A stretch of DNA of 64,000 nucleotides, taken from CAZMZW01 sp963802275 (GTDB lineage Bacteria; Chloroflexota; Anaerolineae; Anaerolineales; Anaerolineaceae). The position numbers and the translations under genes were made by a program. Location: positions 1,054,001-1,118,000 of the forward strand of contig CAWDIB010000004.1 of the NCBI GenBank assembly GCA_963802275.1, written 5' to 3'. Under the pieces are notes generated by a model that worked only from the letters and a program-made list of their open reading frames with translations, was not told the DNA's origin and ran no database searches. Of this stretch, positions 19,376-30,136 are shown piece after piece (position 1 is the stretch's first letter; the number at the start of each line of letters is the position of its first letter).

Positions 19376-21973
19376 TTACGACCCTTCCTTGATAAATGCG
19401 GTGAATGTTTCCACCACCTGCGGGTCAAAATATTTTCCGCTTTGCTCCCGGATATGGGCCAGGGCTTTCTCATGCGACCAGGCCTTGCGGTAGGGCCTGT
19501 CGGAAGTAAGGACATCCCACACATTTACAATGGCAAAGATGCGTGCCGCGAGCGGAATCTCCTCACCTTTCAGACCGCGCGGGTAGCCGCTGCCGTCCCA
19601 TTTCTCATGATGGCAGTAGGGGATATCCAGGGCTGGCAGCAGGAACTTGGATTTGGACAACACCTGGCAGGCAACCACCGGATGGGTGCGCACGATGACC
19701 CATTCTTCTTCAGAAAGCGGTCCTGGTTTGTTCAGGATTGCATCCGGGATGGTTATTTTGCCAATATCGTGCAACAAGGCCCCGCGCTCAAAATGGATCA
19801 TGTCTTTTTCTTCAATCCCGGACTGCCTGGCCAGTTTTACTGAAAGTTCCGTCACCCGCTGGGAGTGCCCTTCGGTTTCCTTGTCGCGCAGATCCAGGGC
19901 ATCCACCCAGCCTTTTAATGTGGCATCATAGGAATCCAATATTTCCAGATTACTTTTCTGCAAAGAATTCATCAATTCGGCATTGTTAATGGCGATGGCC
20001 GTCTGCTGGGCAAGCATTTCCAGGAATTCCAGCCATTCCGCGTCGGCCTGGAAAGGCTGTCGGAAATAAACCTCCATCACCCCTTTCACCAGCCCCTTGG
20101 TGATGAGCGGCACGCAAAAATAGGAAAAAAAACATTCCTGTTCGAGCAGAAAGTGCCTGAAAAATGTTTCGGCGGCTGAATTTAAGTCAGGGATGGACAC
20201 CGTGGCCCTTTCCAGCACAGCCCGGCTGGGAAGCCCGCGCCCCAGTCCCAGGTTGGTTTTGCGGATCTCATCCGTCTTGAAGCCCTTGCCTTTGAAAAAT
20301 ACGAGTGAGTGATTGGATTCGTTCATCAAGAGAATATCCACAGCATCCGCTTTCAGCTGCTCCATGGCCTGCCCAATGACAATCTCCAGGGAGATGTTCA
20401 AGTTCATGCTGGAATTGATGGCCTGGTCGATCTGGGTCATGGCTTGCATGCGCTGCATGCGCCGCCGGGTGGCTTCAAACTGGCGGGCATTCGATAGCGC
20501 GGTGGATACCTGGTCAGTGAAGGCCGCCAACTGCCGGGCGTGCTCTTCCGTAAAGAAACCAGGCCTGGCGCTGTCCACATTCACAAACCCGATCACGGTT
20601 TTATCCTCCAGGATCGGGGCAATGATGTTTGATTTAATCCAGAAAGTTTCAGGAATTGGCAGCCAGTTTTTACTCTTATCAGTGTCTGGAATGATCATAT
20701 ATTTTTTCGATCGAATAACCTTTTTTATGGTTATTAATTCATCTATATTAAATTGCCTGTTCTTGAGCCAATCAGTCAATCCTCTTTCCTTATATCCCCT
20801 GGAACGAACCGCACTGTAATGACCTCCTTTCAGGAGCATAATATTTACAGCATCCGCGGAAAACACGGTATTGATGTTCTTAATGATCGAATCCAGGAGT
20901 TCATCGGTATTTAAAGTATTGTGTAAAGAAATGACATTTCGTGCCAGCGCCTCGGCATAGGTCCTGTTTTTCTTTTCCACTTCACCCAGTTTGCGTAGTT
21001 CATCGATCAGCTGGAGCTTTTCCGCTTCCGCCTGTTTGCGTTCAGTGACGACTGCACCCACCAGCAAGCCAATTATGCAATTGACGATCATCAGCAGTTG
21101 CAGCGAGCTCAGATTTGTGGGGTCGTTTTTAAAAAACCACAGCGATAATATCATCCCAAAATTCAAGGCTACAATTCCCAGGGTGACGCCCTTAAGACCG
21201 TGATCAATCGCCACCCAGATCAGCGGCAGGGAAATCAAATATAAGGGATGATATTCATTTGGGATGCGCAAACCAAAAACCCAGAAAAGCATGAACATGA
21301 AACTTAAAACCTGCCCCATCACTGAAAGCGTTGGATGCGCAGATGACCGGTGAGTGGGCAATTTCACTGACAGTCCATTCATAAACCGTTTCAGCCACGG
21401 CATTGCAAATAAAAGTAGAAAGGGAGTGATGGTCAGAACGCCAACTGCTTCACCGATCCACCAATGGAAAATAGCCTGGAGCACTTCATTGGGCGGCATA
21501 TTGCTGCTTAAAGCGGAACTCGTAACGGATAGTACAGCCAGAAGTGCTGAATTTAATATCGTTATTAAAACAAACCAGGCTACATCTCGAAATCTCCTCA
21601 GTTGCCAGTCGAAATGAATTACCCGCTGCAGCAATGCAGCGGCAGCGCCATAGATCAAAGATATAACCGATGCCCATAAAAAAAGCAGGTGGGCAGGTTG
21701 AGGCATGCGATAGACGAATAGACTGCTGATCAGTAAAGCGATCGTCACCGCGGGTGTAAATTCTATCCCCATCACCAACAACAGTGCATACGTGAGCCCG
21801 GCGGGCGGGTACCAGGCAACAATTCCTGGTAGCTCCACAAACTGTTTCGTAATCAAGTCAAGGATGAAAAACACGAAGAGATAGATGACGATAATCAGAG
21901 CAGTGCGCAACAGCCGGCGTGGTTTGCGATGCAAAATGGCAGCCCGGGTTGAGTCAGCGGTTTTCTTTTTCAT
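19376..21973 (-). CDS. MASE1-GAF-GAF-HD-GYP membrane protein (c-di-GMP phosphodiesterase family, one metal ligand altered)
   Basis: About 865 residues. Start placed at 21973 (MKKKTADSTRAA); the longer frame begins with TTG. Eight or so hydrophobic segments (residues about 25-310) look like a MASE1 sensor, followed by GAF (about 360-490), GAF (about 515-670) and HD-GYP (about 690-865). HD-GYP proteins hydrolyse c-di-GMP using HD, HP, HH and D ligands. Here HDIGK, THP and HHEKWDGSGYP are present, but the Asp 28 residues after the HH pair is Asn (IVNVWD; codon 19523-19525), while both paralogues in the window keep Asp. Activity may be reduced, or the domain may act as a sensor. Intact frame, flanked on both sides by REP-like clusters. 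Confidence 0.88.
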   Translation of the reverse strand: MKKKTADSTRAAILHRKPRRLLRTALIIVIYLFVFFILDLITKQFVELPGIVAWYPPAGLTYALLLVMGIEFTPAVTIALLISSLFVYRMPQPAHLLFLWASVISLIYGAAAALLQRVIHFDWQLRRFRDVAWFVLITILNSALLAVLSVTSSALSSNMPPNEVLQAIFHWWIGEAVGVLTITPFLLLFAMPWLKRFMNGLSVKLPTHRSSAHPTLSVMGQVLSFMFMLFWVFGLRIPNEYHPLYLISLPLIWVAIDHGLKGVTLGIVALNFGMILSLWFFKNDPTNLSSLQLLMIVNCIIGLLVGAVVTERKQAEAEKLQLIDELRKLGEVEKKNRTYAEALARNVISLHNTLNTDELLDSIIKNINTVFSADAVNIMLLKGGHYSAVRSRGYKERGLTDWLKNRQFNIDELITIKKVIRSKKYMIIPDTDKSKNWLPIPETFWIKSNIIAPILEDKTVIGFVNVDSARPGFFTEEHARQLAAFTDQVSTALSNARQFEATRRRMQRMQAMTQIDQAINSSMNLNISLEIVIGQAMEQLKADAVDILLMNESNHSLVFFKGKGFKTDEIRKTNLGLGRGLPSRAVLERATVSIPDLNSAAETFFRHFLLEQECFFSYFCVPLITKGLVKGVMEVYFRQPFQADAEWLEFLEMLAQQTAIAINNAELMNSLQKSNLEILDSYDATLKGWVDALDLRDKETEGHSQRVTELSVKLARQSGIEEKDMIHFERGALLHDIGKITIPDAILNKPGPLSEEEWVIVRTHPVVACQVLSKSKFLLPALDIPYCHHEKWDGSGYPRGLKGEEIPLAARIFAIVNVWDVLTSDRPYRKAWSHEKALAHIREQSGKYFDPQVVETFTAFIKEGS

Positions 21974-22009
21974 AAAAACATCCGTTTCTTGGTTGTCCTT
22001 CCTGCTCAA

Positions 22010-22265
22010 TCAAACTGGCGTCCCCGCCAGCGGTTGTCGGCGACGGGGGCGTCGACTGAATCCCTCGTTGGATATAGCTGGCGTCCCCGCCAGCAGTAGT
22101 CGGCGACGAGGGCGTCGCCTGAATCCCTCGTTGGATGTAGCTGGCGTCCCCGCCAGCGGTTGTCGGCGAGGAGAGCGCCAGCCCGACGCGGCAATCTCCT
22201 TCCCGATGACGCTGACGTCCCCGCCAGCAGTAGTCGGCGACGGGGGCGTCGCCTGAATCCAAAAG
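22010..22265. repeat. REP-like palindromic repeat cluster B (62-bp period)
   Basis: Four units start CTGGCGTCCCCGCCAGC or CTGACGTCCCCGCCAGC near 22016, 22079, 22141 and 22210, a head-to-tail period of about 62-69 bp with linker TGAATCCCTCGTTGGATrTAG. The third is a hybrid: its first hairpin belongs to the main family, then it runs into GGCGAGGAGAGCGCCAGCCCGACGCGGCAATCTC of the second family. Confidence 0.88.
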
Positions 22266-22284
22266 CCTCGCTAATATTCAACCT

Positions 22285-23022
22285 TTACGACCCTTCCTCG
22301 ATAAATGCAAGGAATGTTTCAACCACCTGCGGGTCAAAATGAGTTCCGCTTTGCCGCTGAATATGGGCCAGGGCCTTCTTGTGCGTCCAGGCTTTGCGAT
22401 AGGGACGATCAGACGTAAGCGCATCCCATACATCAATTATGGCAAATACGCGCGCCGCGAGCGGAATCTCCTCACCCTTCAACCCGCGCGGATAGCCGCT
22501 GCCATCCCATTTCTCATGGTGGCAGTAGGGAATGTCCAGGGCTGGCAGCAGGTACTTGGATTTGGACAATAACTCATGAGCAATCATCGGATGAGTGTGC
22601 ATGATGACCCATTCCTCATCCGTCAGCGGTCCCGGTTTTCTCAGGATCACATCCGAAATGGCCACCTTGCCGATGTCATGCAGCAGGGCCCCGCGCTCAA
22701 AGTGGATCATGTCTTTTTCTTCAATTCCGGCCTGTCTGGCCAGCGTAATGGAGAGTTCGGTCACCCTCTGGGTATGGCCCTCGGTTTCCTTGTCGCGGAT
22801 ATCCAGGGCATCCACCCAGCCCTTCAGGGTCGCATCATAGGCATTCAGTAAATCCATATTGGTTTTTTGAAGCGAATTCATCAATTCGCCATTATCGATG
22901 GCAATCGCCGCCTGCTGCCCGAGCATGTTCAGGAATTCCAGCCAATCCGCGTCGGCCTGGTGTGGCTGGCGGAAATAGACTTCCATCACCCCTTTCACCA
23001 GCCCCTTGGAAATCAGGGGCAC
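22285..23022 (-). CDS. HD-GYP domain segment of an interrupted REC-PAS-GAF-PAS-GAF-HD-GYP protein
   Basis: 245 residues: end of a GAF domain then a complete HD-GYP domain with HDIGK, THP, HHEKWDGSGYP and IIDVWDALTSDRPYR, so all expected metal ligands are present. It is the C-terminal part of a protein encoded by 26069-22285; a frame break lies at about 23013-23080, where the sequence is one or more bases short of the equivalent stretch near 20150. Very similar at DNA level to the HD-GYP ends at 19376 and 30387. Predicted c-di-GMP hydrolysis if the whole gene is functional. Confidence 0.8.
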   Translation of the reverse strand: MPLISKGLVKGVMEVYFRQPHQADADWLEFLNMLGQQAAIAIDNGELMNSLQKTNMDLLNAYDATLKGWVDALDIRDKETEGHTQRVTELSITLARQAGIEEKDMIHFERGALLHDIGKVAISDVILRKPGPLTDEEWVIMHTHPMIAHELLSKSKYLLPALDIPYCHHEKWDGSGYPRGLKGEEIPLAARVFAIIDVWDALTSDRPYRKAWTHKKALAHIQRQSGTHFDPQVVETFLAFIEEGS

Positions 23023-26000
23023 ACAATAATAGGATGTAAAGCCTTCCTGTTCAGGCAGGAAGTGCCTGAAATTGTCTCGGCGATCGAATTCAGGTCAGGT
23101 ATGGTTACAGTGGCCCTTTCCAGTACGGCCTGGCCGGGAAGCCCGCGCCCCAGCCCCAGGCTGGTCTTGCGGATTTCATCCGTCTTGAAACCCTTGGCTT
23201 TGGCAAAAACCAGGGCATTGGATGCTGAATTGACCAGCAGGATGTCCACCGCATCCGCGCCCAACTGCTCCCTGGATTGGCCAATAACAATTTCCAGGGA
23301 AACGTTTAAATCCAGGCTGGCATTGATGGCCTGGTCGATCAGGTTCAGCGCCTGCATGCGCCGCATGCGCCGCTGGACAGCTTCATACAGACGCGCATTC
23401 TTGAGTGCAGTGGAAACTTGGGAGATGAACGCTTGCAAACGCCGGGCATGTTCTTCGCTATAGAAACCGGGGTGGTGCTGTTCAAATGTAACAATCCGAT
23501 CACCGCCCCATCTTCCAGTAAGGGGAAAGTGATGTTGGAGCGCACCCATGCGGTTTCCGGGATTACGCTCCAATATTCACTTTTTGCCGTATCTGGGATG
23601 ACCTCATATTTTTTTGTGCGCACGACCTGGTTATAGGTTTTTAAGTCGGTCGGTTTGAATTTGCTTTCCTTTATCCAATCGTTCAGTCCTCTTTCCTGGT
23701 AGCCTTTGGCACGCACATACCTGGCAACCTCCCCTTCCACCAGCATGATGTTGATGGCATCCGAGGGCACCACACTGGTGATGTTTTCCAGGATGGAATC
23801 CAGTAATTCATCAATCTGCAAGGTGCTGCTGATGGAAATGACATTTTGCTTGCCAATGCGTCTCGAAAAATACGGTTCTTCTTTTCCGTTTCACTGAGAG
23901 CGCGCAGTTCATCGATCAACCGCCCCATTTCTTTTTCGGCATTCTTTCGTTCACGTAATATCTCGAATTACATGCACTGTGCCTTTCAGCGAACCTTTGC
24001 CATCAATGATGGGGTCCAAAACTACTTCCAGCCATTGTTCACCTTTTTGAAGTTCGTATCCAACCCTCGTTAGGGTTTCTTTCATCTGTGTAAATGGACA
24101 TTCAGGGATCGGTTGATCAGTACCATGTACAATTTCCCAGCATGGTTTTCCAATCATTTCCGCCATACTCTTTTGGAAGGTTTCACTCATGGTTTTATTG
24201 CATTGCAGGATGCGCTGGTCACCATCCAGGATGCAGATGCCTTCTTTCACTGCATTAAAAGTCGCCTGCCATTGCCTTGCGGATTCTTCTACCGATTCTT
24301 CCGCTTTTTTGCGTTGGGTGACCTTGGAGCAACTCCAGTTAATAACGAAGGATCTCCCTTTTCGTCGAGGGTAGATTCGCCCGCTTCCTGCCAGATCCAA
24401 TGGATGGAACCATCCGGCCAAACGACGCGGTATTCCAGCGGGATAGGTTTCTTGCCCCGCATGACAGAAAGCTTGGATGCCTCAACAGCCGGGCGGTCAT
24501 CGGGGTGAATGGCCTGTGCCATCAGCTCTGCCAGATTCCCGCTGAAGCTTTCCCGGGGGATACCAAAGATGTGATACGTCTCATCCGACCAGCTAAGGGA
24601 ATTGTTCTTGATGCTCCAGCGCCAGCTGCCAAATATGGGCCGTGGACTGGGCTTTTTTCAAATCGGTCTCCACCTGTTTGCGCTCGGCAATTTCCCAGGC
24701 CAGGTCAGGCAACTGGGAACCACCTCCACATCCTGCTGGATGTAATTGGTGCTTGTTTATTGCCCACCCCCAGGATGGCCATGATGCGCTCACCGCGAAA
24801 TACAGGCACCACCAGCTCTCGCACAACTGGTGCATGTCCCACTGGCAAACCTTTCTTATGCTCAAGACTGGCATAGTCATTATGGATGACCGGACGGCGC
24901 TGGCGTACACAATCCACCCAAATGCCCGCTTCAGCAACATCGTAATGGCGCCCGCTGCCCTCGGCGGTGCACATGCCCTGCAGCGTCCTGGTGGACCAGG
25001 TTTGGAGCGACAAAGTCTTCTGGTCTTCCTCCAGAAAGTGAAGGAAACTTATCTGGCTGCCGGTCAGTGGCTCGAGCTCATTCAATGTTTCCTGAAGTAC
25101 TTCTTCAGTGGCATGCGTATCGGCAAATTGGAGCAGGTGGATGCGCGCCGCATGACCTTTTCCTGTTTCTTGCGCTCGGTGATATCCACAATTGAGACCA
25201 GCGCTTTGGACAGGTTGCTTTCATATCCCGGAGCCACCGACCAGGACAAACTGATATCAATTGCCTCACCGGTTAACGTCCGATTCACATCTTCCTTGAC
25301 GAATCTGGTCCTGCCTTCTGCAATATATACCAATTCTTGCCTGAAATCTGCCAGTTGATCGGGAAGCAGGACCTCTGAGATTCTGGTAATGAACTGTTCC
25401 TTGCTCTCAGCTTTGTAAAGCTCCAAAGTGGCCTGATTGACGTCAATTACCCTGATCAATTTGGCACAATCCATCACCTCCTGAGGGTGGGAATCCAGGT
25501 AAGCAGCCATATCGCTGACGCCCAGGGCTTTAAGCGCATCCAGGCGCTCTCTTTACAGCGGAGAAATCCTCCTCCCACAATGAAACGGGTGAATCCTCAA
25601 AGAGTGCGTGGTAACGAATTTCGCTTTAGATAGCAAGATTCTGACTGTTTGCGCTCAATGGCATAGCGGATGGTGCGCGCCAGCAGGTTTCCATCCACCT
25701 GGCCTTTGACCAGGTAATCCTGCGCGCCAGCCTGTACCGCCCTGATGGCCAAATCGTCATCCGCCAGGCCGGTCAACATCACAATGGGTATCTTGGGCGC
25801 TGCGGCAATTGTCCTGTCAAACGTCTCAAAACCCTGGCTGTCCGGCAGGGAAAGGTCCAGCAGGATAATATCTGGGTGTATTTCAGCCAGTTTTTCCAGG
25901 CCATCGCTTAGCGTTTGTGCGGAATGAAATCCAAAGGAATTATGGTTCATCCCTTTAATAGTTCCTGTATCAGGCGGATATCACCAGGATTATCTTCGAT

Positions 26001-26069
26001 CAGTAATAATTGGATGGTCTGCAATTTAAATTCATTTCGTTGATGCTTGCAGAATATTTTCAACCGCAT
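23013..26069 (-). pseudogene. N-terminal part of the same protein: REC, PAS, GAF, PAS, PAS, GAF, broken by about eight frame changes
   Basis: Segments in order from the start: receiver domain (26069-25597: LLLIEDNPGDIRLIQ, HPDIILLDLSLPDS, then YLVKGQ; break at 25950), a PAS-like domain (25510-25082, with IDVNQATLELYKA), a GAF domain (25085-24593), a PAS_3 domain (24522-24289, IHPDDRPAVEASK), a PAS domain (24421-23951, GICILDGDQRILQCN), and a GAF domain spread over three frames (23928-23013). Every piece stays well conserved although the frame keeps changing, unlike a decayed gene. The domain order parallels the intact 1,149-residue protein at 30387. The start at 26069 overlaps the preceding receiver gene end at 26075. 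Confidence 0.65.
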
Positions 26070-26074
26070 TCTTT

Positions 26075-26667
26075 TTAATAATCTGTTTTCTCCATGCCAT
26101 CCGGCGGCAGCTTGACGATGGCAAACCAAAAATCCTCAATGGAATGCACCACCTTGTTGAACTGTTCCAGATCGACCGGCTTGGTGATATAGCAGTTGGC
26201 GTGCAGGTTATAGGCTTTGAGGATGTCCTGCTCGGCCTGCGAAATGGTCAGGATCACCACCGGGATGCGTTTCAGGTTGGGATCCGTTTTGACCTCCTCC
26301 AGGACCTCGCGCCCGTCTTTTTTGGGCATGTTCAAATCCAGCAGGATCAGGTCCGGGCGGGGCGCATGCGCATATTGGCCCTGCCTTCTCAGGAATTCCA
26401 TCGCTTCCACTCCATCGAGGACAATATTAATGTCGTTTCGGATCTTGGAGTCTTTAAGGGCTTGAGCATGATCGGTCCGGGCGGGGCGCATGCGCATATT
26501 GGCCCTGCCTTCTCGCAGGAATCCATCGCTTCCACCCCATCCTGGACCACGTTTACATGGTTGGCGAGCTTGGCATCTTTAAGCGCTTCGATCGCCAGGC
26601 GGGCATCTCCGGGATTATCCTCCGCCAGGAGGATCTCGATCAATTTGCCGGTTTCATTTGTTTGCAT
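26075..26667 (-). pseudogene. Rcp1-type response regulator, apparently a fusion of two paralogues with an internal direct repeat
   Basis: Starts MQTNETGKLIEILLAEDNPGD at 26667 (GGAG upstream) and ends in a complete receiver C-terminus with DLILLDLNMPKKDG (phospho-acceptor Asp), ILTISQAE and ITKPVD. In between the alpha1-beta2 region occurs twice: EALKDAKLANHVNVVQDGVEAMD (26590-26510) and ALKDSKIRNDINIVLDGVEAME (26465-26395), with a change of frame near 26510. Rcp1-family single-domain receivers take phosphate from phytochrome-like kinases. The gene follows such a kinase after about 14 bases, so a kinase-receiver pair is likely. Confidence 0.6.
26352..26538. repeat. About 62-bp imperfect direct repeat inside the Rcp1-type gene
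   Basis: GGTCCGGGCGGGGCGCATGC...GCCTTCTC..GGAA..CCATCGCTTCCAC occurs at about 26352-26413 and 26475-26538. The two copies are nearly identical, but the sequences that follow them (towards higher coordinates) diverge, as if two paralogous genes were joined here. Confidence 0.75.
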
Positions 26668-26681
26668 TTCTGCCTCCATTT

Positions 26682-29584
26682 TTATTGATTTGCTGCTTTT
26701 TTCAGAGTGAAATAAAAGGTGGAACCCTGGCCTGATTGGGATTCAACCCAGAGCCGGCCGCCATGCCGCTCAACGATCTTCTTGCAGATGGCCAGGCCTA
26801 TACCGGTACCTTGGTAATCTTCGCGGGTGTTCAGGCGCTGAAAGATGACAAAGATGCGCTCGAAATATTGGGGGTCGATGCCAATGCCATTGTCACACAC
26901 GGAAAATTCCCATTCCTTTTCCCTATCTTGCACGGAAACGTGCACCCGCGGCGATTCATCCGCCTTGTGGAACTTAAGGGCATTGCCGATCAAATTCTGG
27001 AACAACTGCACCAGCTGGGATTCATCCGCCATCACCAGCGGCATGTCATCGTTGGTGACCACCGCATGGGCTTCTTCGATGGCCAAGCTCAGATTGGCAC
27101 GCGCCTGGCCCAGGGCAGCATGGGCATCCACGGGCTGCAGGGGCTTGCCGCGTGTGCCAACCCGCGAATAAGACAAGCAGGTCATTGATCGGCTGTTGCA
27201 TGCGGTTGGCGCCGCCAACGGCATAATTGATGAAATCACGGGCATCGTCATCCAGCTGGTCCTTGTAGCGTTTTTCCAGCAGCTGGGTGTAGCTGGCTAC
27301 CATGCGCAATGGCTCCTGCAGGTCATGGCTGGCCACGTAGGCGAATTGTTCCAGTTCCTTGTTGGAGCGTTCCAGGTCCTGCATCAATGGCCCTGATTTT
27401 TTGTTCGGCCTGCTTGCGTTCGGTGATATCGCGGATCACTCCGACGATACCGATCCGCTTTCCGTCATCATCCTTTAGCGCCATATTGGCTACTTCCAAT
27501 GCCACGCGGGTGCCGTCCTTGCGCAGGCGGGTGATCTCGCCCCGCCATCGGCCGGTTCGCTTCAAGAACTTTCATGGCTTCTGCGCGGGTCTGGCTCACA
27601 TATTCCGATTTCATCAGCTCGCCGGAGGTTTTACCAAGTGCTTCTTCCGCCTTCCAGCCGAAAAGTGCTTCGGCAGCTCATTATAGAAAATCATGGGTTT
27701 CTTGCATCTGTGCCGATAATGGCATCGTTGACATTGCCAGCAGGTCCGCCTGGAACTTGACCTGTTCCGCAGCCCGCTTGCGTTCAGCGATTTCGGTTTT
27801 CATGACCGGTTGGCATGTTCCAGTTCCCTCAAGGTGGCGGTATTAACAAAAGTGTGTTTGCCATCATTTCCCAAACCTAAAATTCCCTCTCCGGCAGATT
27901 GCAGGATCAGCTGGTTTTGATTCCCCAGCCGTGCTATTTCATCGTGGGCTTTAGTGTTCGCAATGGTGGCAGTCAATTGTTGCGCAATCAGCGCAAGTCT
28001 TTCAATGTCCGAATCGGTAAAATCCATGTTTCTTGACAATTCCAATATCCCGATCCTTTGTTCCTTCAACATTAAAGGCATGATCAACACCGAGTGGTAA
28101 GATTAATAGTTTTTGTATTTGGGGAAGCAGTTTCATAATGCCCGTTCTCAAGGTTCCCGGCAAGGGAGCCGCTGTAGCGAATTCCATAAGAAGGGTTCGT
28201 ATTTCAGTAGCATTGTCCAGAATTTGTGGTTTGCCCTCCAGCATTGATCGTTGATAGATACTCATGGTTTCCAGGGGCAGTTTCAACTTTGGAATGCTCA
28301 TCCCAATCAAATTCTGTATTTTTTTCTCAAAGGCAGGGGGAAGAAAAGAACCGATCATGCTGAGCTGTTTTTCTGCTTCGTTGATGACATAGACGGTGGC
28401 ACCGTTTCCGTTGAATACTTGTCTGGTCTGCTTTGCCAAAATTGAACATATTTTCTCCAAACTCTCGCCGCAATTGGCGGCCGAATTGATGGCATTCACC
28501 AGGCTCAGGTCTTCCCGTTCTCTGTTTGATCTGCTCTTCCGCCCGTTTGCGTTCGGTGATATCGCGGATTACGCCGACGATACCGATCCACTTTCCCTCA
28601 TCATCCTTTAACGCCATACTTGGCCACTTCCAATGCCACGCGGGTGCCATCCTTGCGCAAGCGTGTGATCTCGCCCCGCCATCTGCCGGTTCGTTCAAGG
28701 GTATCTATGAATGGCCTCCTCGCGGATTGTCCACCACATATCTCGGCTTTCATCCAGCCAATGTGATCCTCACCGGTGTTAATCAGTGGCAGGCTGGTGG
28801 CCATCCTTTCCTTTTCGAGAGCCAGATCGGCTTGGGGTCATACTTCACCATCATTGCGCTGGCGCTTCTGGATTTTCCACTGCAAAAGTCCATCCTTTCA
28901 GGGTGGCGCGCAGGAAGCGCAGCACCAGGTCCGGATTGATTTGATCATCTCATCTGTGGCGATGACCACATCTCCGTAGAAATGGACGCCATAATCATCC
29001 GGATAGATGAAATTCAACTTGTATCCCGCCTGTTGGATGCCACCGCCACCCGTTGATGAACATCCCCCACACCGGAACATCCCCGGATGCGAACAGGGCC
29101 ACATCCGAAGGCAGGATTACTTCCTGAAATCGGTGGGAAGTCCAATGAAAGCGGTCATGGCATGCAAGTAACGGTCAGGGTGGAAGCGGTCGGATGGTCT
29201 TGCCCACAAAATCCTGCGGGCGGGTGATGCCTGAATCAGCCAGGCTAGGACAAAACCGTCGGGTTGCGGCGGTAGACTGCAGCAATGGCCTGCAGGTTTT
29301 TAGCCCTGGGCGCGGGCAGGGATGAGTGAATCTGCGGATGGTGGTGCCAAATGGGCTTGCCATCCAGCACTGGGCTAAATTGATCAACATAGGCACCGCC
29401 AGGTAAGAAGGTCACCGCGAGACCCTCATTCGGCATAATAGCCGTTCTGGTCGGCGGCATAAAATCCGGCAAATTCTGCCTGGTGGGTCCATTGCAATTG
29501 CACCTTGATCGGCGTAAGCGGCGACGTGGGGGTTGATTGGGCGAACAGGCGGATAATAGAGCGGAAAGCAAAATGATGATTCAT
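26682..29584 (-). pseudogene. Sensor histidine kinase with NMT1/THI5-like sensor, PAS, GAF, PAS, HisKA-HATPase (many frame breaks)
   Basis: From the start at 29584: a signal sequence with an apparent lipobox (LLSACSPNQ in one frame) and an NMT1/THI5-like binding domain (VQLQWTHQAEFAGFYAADQNGYYAE, then FVGKTIR), continuing to about 28900. Then PAS (28804-28520), GAF (28499-27800), PAS (27565-27400), the phosphorylation domain LEQFAYVASHDLQEPLRMV (phospho-His in SHDLQEP, about 27330), and an HATPase domain (27251-26682: NLIGNALKF, CDNGIGIDPQYFERIF, GTGIGLAICKKIVE). NMT1-like domains bind thiamine-pyrimidine-like or other small ligands, so this is probably a ligand-sensing kinase. At least eight frame changes. 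Its partner is the Rcp1-type receiver directly downstream. Confidence 0.65.
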
Positions 29585-29644
29585 ACAATTTTCGATCTGG
29601 TGTTGATGTTCATTTTTCACCTATAGTAGTTTTTCAGGCATGTT

Positions 29645-30085
29645 TCAAGCTGCCTGGCTATGATTCATCAATTCATGTTTCGTGATATTCAAATTCTGAA
29701 TGACAGAAAGCAGGTCGTGAGTGAGCTGGCTCTTGGGGAGGAAGGCATCCGCGCCGGCATCCAGGTTGGCCTTGCGGTAGATCTCGCCCGCCTGTTCCAG
29801 CAGCTCGGGCGGCAGCAGGGTGGTGGTGATGATCTTGAGCGCGGGCTGCGCCTTGCGCAGCAGCGGGATGACATCGAAGCCGTGCATTTCCGGCATTTTC
29901 AGGTCGAGCAGCACCACTTGGGGTTGATGTTTCTTGGCCAGGTTGACCCCGTCCGGTCCGCTTGAGGCAGTGCCCAGCACGAGGATCTCCCTGCTGAAAT
30001 TTTCTTTCAGAAATATTGAAAAGGTCTTGAGGAAATCCTCGTTGTCGTCAATGATGAGCAGCGATATGGGTTCTGAATTGGTCAA
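29645..30085 (-). CDS. Single-domain response regulator (CheY-like), intact copy of a duplicated gene
   Basis: 146 residues, start 30085. Receiver motifs: acidic pair IIDDNEDF near 12-19, phospho-acceptor Asp in VVLLDLKMPEMHG, and Lys in FLPKSQLTHDL. No output domain apart from a short C-terminal tail, so it probably acts on a partner protein. Nearly identical at DNA level to the frameshifted copy at 41926-42365, and the upstream block (30137-30213) is also shared. Lies between the NMT1-type kinase and the REC-HD-GYP gene. Confidence 0.85.
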   Translation of the reverse strand: MTNSEPISLLIIDDNEDFLKTFSIFLKENFSREILVLGTASSGPDGVNLAKKHQPQVVLLDLKMPEMHGFDVIPLLRKAQPALKIITTTLLPPELLEQAGEIYRKANLDAGADAFLPKSQLTHDLLSVIQNLNITKHELMNHSQAA

Positions 30086-30136
30086 TCGTTACCTCTGTTA
30101 ATAGATATGGATATATATGGAAGCTTGACTTTCCAA

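Noticed and set aside
22010..22265. Regularly spaced repeats resembling a CRISPR array
   Set aside because: The 62-bp units are self-complementary hairpin pairs that vary between copies, with no unique spacers and no cas genes; they match the REP-like family found elsewhere.
28898..29584. A separate ABC-transporter substrate-binding protein gene
   Set aside because: No transporter genes are adjacent, and the sequence continues into PAS and kinase domains on the same strand with the usual spacing of a sensor kinase.
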